47,118 nt of DNA from a virus. The position numbers were made by a program, and so were the translations under genes. The notes beneath the pieces were generated by a model that was given only the letters and a program-made list of their open reading frames with translations, had not been told where the DNA came from and did no database searches. The stretch lies in the IMG/VR virus record IMGVR_UViG_3300033145_000207, positions 1 through 47,118 of that record, one strand, 5' to 3'. Positions 46,010 through 47,118 of the stretch are shown here, piece after piece (position 1 is the stretch's first letter; every line of letters begins with the position of its first letter).

Positions 46010-46834
46010 ATGGCTAAATACAGACCAGTCCTTTGTACTATGTGGGACGATCCAGACTTTGAAAACTACCCTCCAGAGGGCAAGTTACTGTTTCTGTATC
46101 TCTGCACCAACCGCAGGACTACTGAATCGGGCATATATCCCATAACAATCAAGTCTATCAAAAACGAAACCTGCATTAAGGAAGAAACCATTAAGAAACT
46201 GTTAGCTAACAGTTTAAAAAATGTTACCTATGACTTTGAAAATTCCTTTGTGTTTGTGCATAGGTTTCTGAATTACAATTCAGGTGGCAGACCAGAAAGA
46301 ATAGAAGCCGGGATCAAATCGGATAACCTGAACTATCAGACACCTCTTTGGAATATGTTTATTGAAAAATATCCGCACCTGAAAAGTGGTTTTGAAACAA
46401 AAAATCTTATTACTTATAAACTAAATACTAATACTATAACTAATACTATAACTAAAGAACCGTTACCAAACGGTTCGGTAACAGTTAGCAAACCGTTAAA
46501 GAAAATGAATAAAGAAACATACTTAGAATGTGTTGAATTGACAGACATAGAATATAAAAAATTGGTTGAAAAAGAAGGAAAGGTAAATACCGACAAGGCC
46601 ATAGAGTTTCTTAACAACTACAAAATGAGTTCAGGAAAGAAATATAAATCGGATTATCACTCAATGCTAAACTGGGTTTTTGAGAGAATAAAGCAGGGAG
46701 GCAACAATGGAACCAATAAGCGATACGATAGGAAGGACAGGAATTGGGCCGAACAACAAGCCGACGAAGAAACCGAGCGAATCAACCGGGAGTGGAGGGA
46801 AGCTAAGGCAAAAGCCGCCGCTGGTAATCCCTAA
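46010..46834 (+). CDS. Replication protein (DnaD/replisome-organiser-like)
   Basis: 274 residues. The N-terminal 120 (MAKYRPVLCTMWDDPDFENY ... GIYPITIKSI) is a winged-helix-type domain. KYKSDYHSMLNWVFERIKQG near residue 220 is a motif of phage replication proteins with a DnaD-like C-terminus. The tail is Lys/Glu/Ala-rich. Tandem and inverted repeats inside the gene (46429-46497) look like an origin. It would bind the origin and load the host helicase. Confidence 0.72.
   Translation: MAKYRPVLCTMWDDPDFENYPPEGKLLFLYLCTNRRTTESGIYPITIKSIKNETCIKEETIKKLLANSLKNVTYDFENSFVFVHRFLNYNSGGRPERIEAGIKSDNLNYQTPLWNMFIEKYPHLKSGFETKNLITYKLNTNTITNTITKEPLPNGSVTVSKPLKKMNKETYLECVELTDIEYKKLVEKEGKVNTDKAIEFLNNYKMSSGKKYKSDYHSMLNWVFERIKQGGNNGTNKRYDRKDRNWAEQQADEETERINREWREAKAKAAAGNP
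46429..46497. repeat. Candidate replication origin repeats inside the replication gene
   Basis: TAATACTATAAC occurs twice in tandem (46429-46440, 46441-46452), encoding the ITNTITNTIT stretch. Then AACCGTT (46458) pairs with AACGGTT (46469), GTTACC (46462) with GGTAAC (46477), and AACCGTT recurs at 46491. AT-rich repeats inside the initiator gene are the arrangement of the lambda origin in gene O. Inferred from form and place. Confidence 0.55.
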
Positions 46835-47118
46835 CGAGATCCCCGTTGCCGTTGCTACTATGGCAAGACACCTTGAATGTTCGGGGTATAATCTTCAAGA
46901 GAATCCAGACTACCAGGCAATCGCCGGGCATTTAATATCATATAGCAACCGCCACGTTGGGTGGGATGAGTTCGCAATAAAAATAGATCCGTTGCTAAGG
47001 AACTTAATGGCGAAGATATTTCGAGACTGCCGGGAGAACGGCTTTTGCGATCCCCGGTGCATAATGCGAAAAGGCCAAAAAGAAATAGTGTTTGCACAGT
47101 GTGTTGAAAGAGACAGGA
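46707..47118 (+). CDS. Cys-rich protein, 5' part of the gene that spans the window ends
   Basis: Starts MEPISDTIGRTGIGPNNKPT after AGGGAGGCAAC and overlaps the end of the replication gene in another frame. The first 45 residues are Pro, Lys and Ser rich and probably disordered; a folded part follows (VAVATMARHLECSGYNLQEN). It runs off the right end and continues at 115-263, giving 186 residues in total. The direct position after the replication gene suggests a replication accessory role, such as a helicase loader, but no such motif is seen. Confidence 0.8.
   Translation, partial: MEPISDTIGRTGIGPNNKPTKKPSESTGSGGKLRQKPPLVIPNEIPVAVATMARHLECSGYNLQENPDYQAIAGHLISYSNRHVGWDEFAIKIDPLLRNLMAKIFRDCRENGFCDPRCIMRKGQKEIVFAQCVERDR
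47005..47118. repeat. Right copy of 114-bp direct terminal repeat
   Basis: Identical to bases 1-114. It lies inside the open reading frame started at 46707. See the left copy at 1-114. Confidence 0.95.

Noticed and set aside
1-47118. CRISPR array
   Set aside because: No set of equally spaced repeats of 20-40 bases was seen; the short repeats found are promoter-like, coding or gene-junction repeats.

Overview
The window is a complete short-tailed (podovirus-like) bacteriophage genome of about 47.0 kb. The last 114 bases (47005-47118) repeat the first 114 exactly, and one gene reads in frame across that join (46707 to the end, continuing to 263). The DNA is therefore circular, circularly permuted or terminally redundant, with about 47,004 unique bases. 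Most genes have strong GGAGG-type ribosome binding sites. The host cannot be read from the sequence. A heptosyltransferase-like domain and a P22-like portal, capsid and tail order hint at a Gram-negative host. I see no integrase, no DNA polymerase and no phage RNA polymerase.

Layout: (1) Rightward genes from about 40945 through the join to 2445 form an early/accessory block. It holds a Cro/CI-like repressor, a tRNA-like element, an HExxH peptidase, an HNH/NinG-like protein, many small zinc-ribbon proteins, a Lar-like protein, an MT-A70 adenine methyltransferase, a PD-(D/E)XK-like protein, a replication protein with candidate origin repeats, and a PAPS-reductase-like ATPase. (2) A small leftward block lies at 2466-3620. 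(3) A long rightward late block runs from 3910 to 35131: DNA packaging (zinc ribbons, candidate small terminase, TerL), portal, scaffold, capsid, a beta-helix protein, a GT8-GT9 fusion glycosyltransferase, adaptor and nozzle proteins, a Cys-rich Ig-like protein, internal virion proteins, tail fibre and C1q-like tip, then lysis genes (M15 peptidase, holin). (4) A leftward recombination block runs from 40363 to 35193, with RecT, a RecE-like nuclease and a NinB-like protein among small genes. A strong hairpin at 35137-35191 separates the convergent late and recombination blocks.

Most unusual points: (a) A 119-base pseudoknotted RNA candidate at 44405-44523 lies directly upstream of the adenine methyltransferase. 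(b) A recurrent gene-boundary module in the accessory block encodes MKPYYD-like N-termini, both fused to real proteins and as free 6-16 residue mini-cistrons that carry the next gene's ribosome binding site and often overlap both neighbours. (c) A perfect 18-bp inverted repeat (40383/41236) encloses a hairpin-rich 580-bp non-coding region, a probably leaderless repressor gene and a tRNA-like element. (d) A two-domain glycosyltransferase sits inside the virion gene cluster. (e) A methyltransferase is paired with a nuclease-like gene. (f) A single-base frameshift breaks the gene at 1135.
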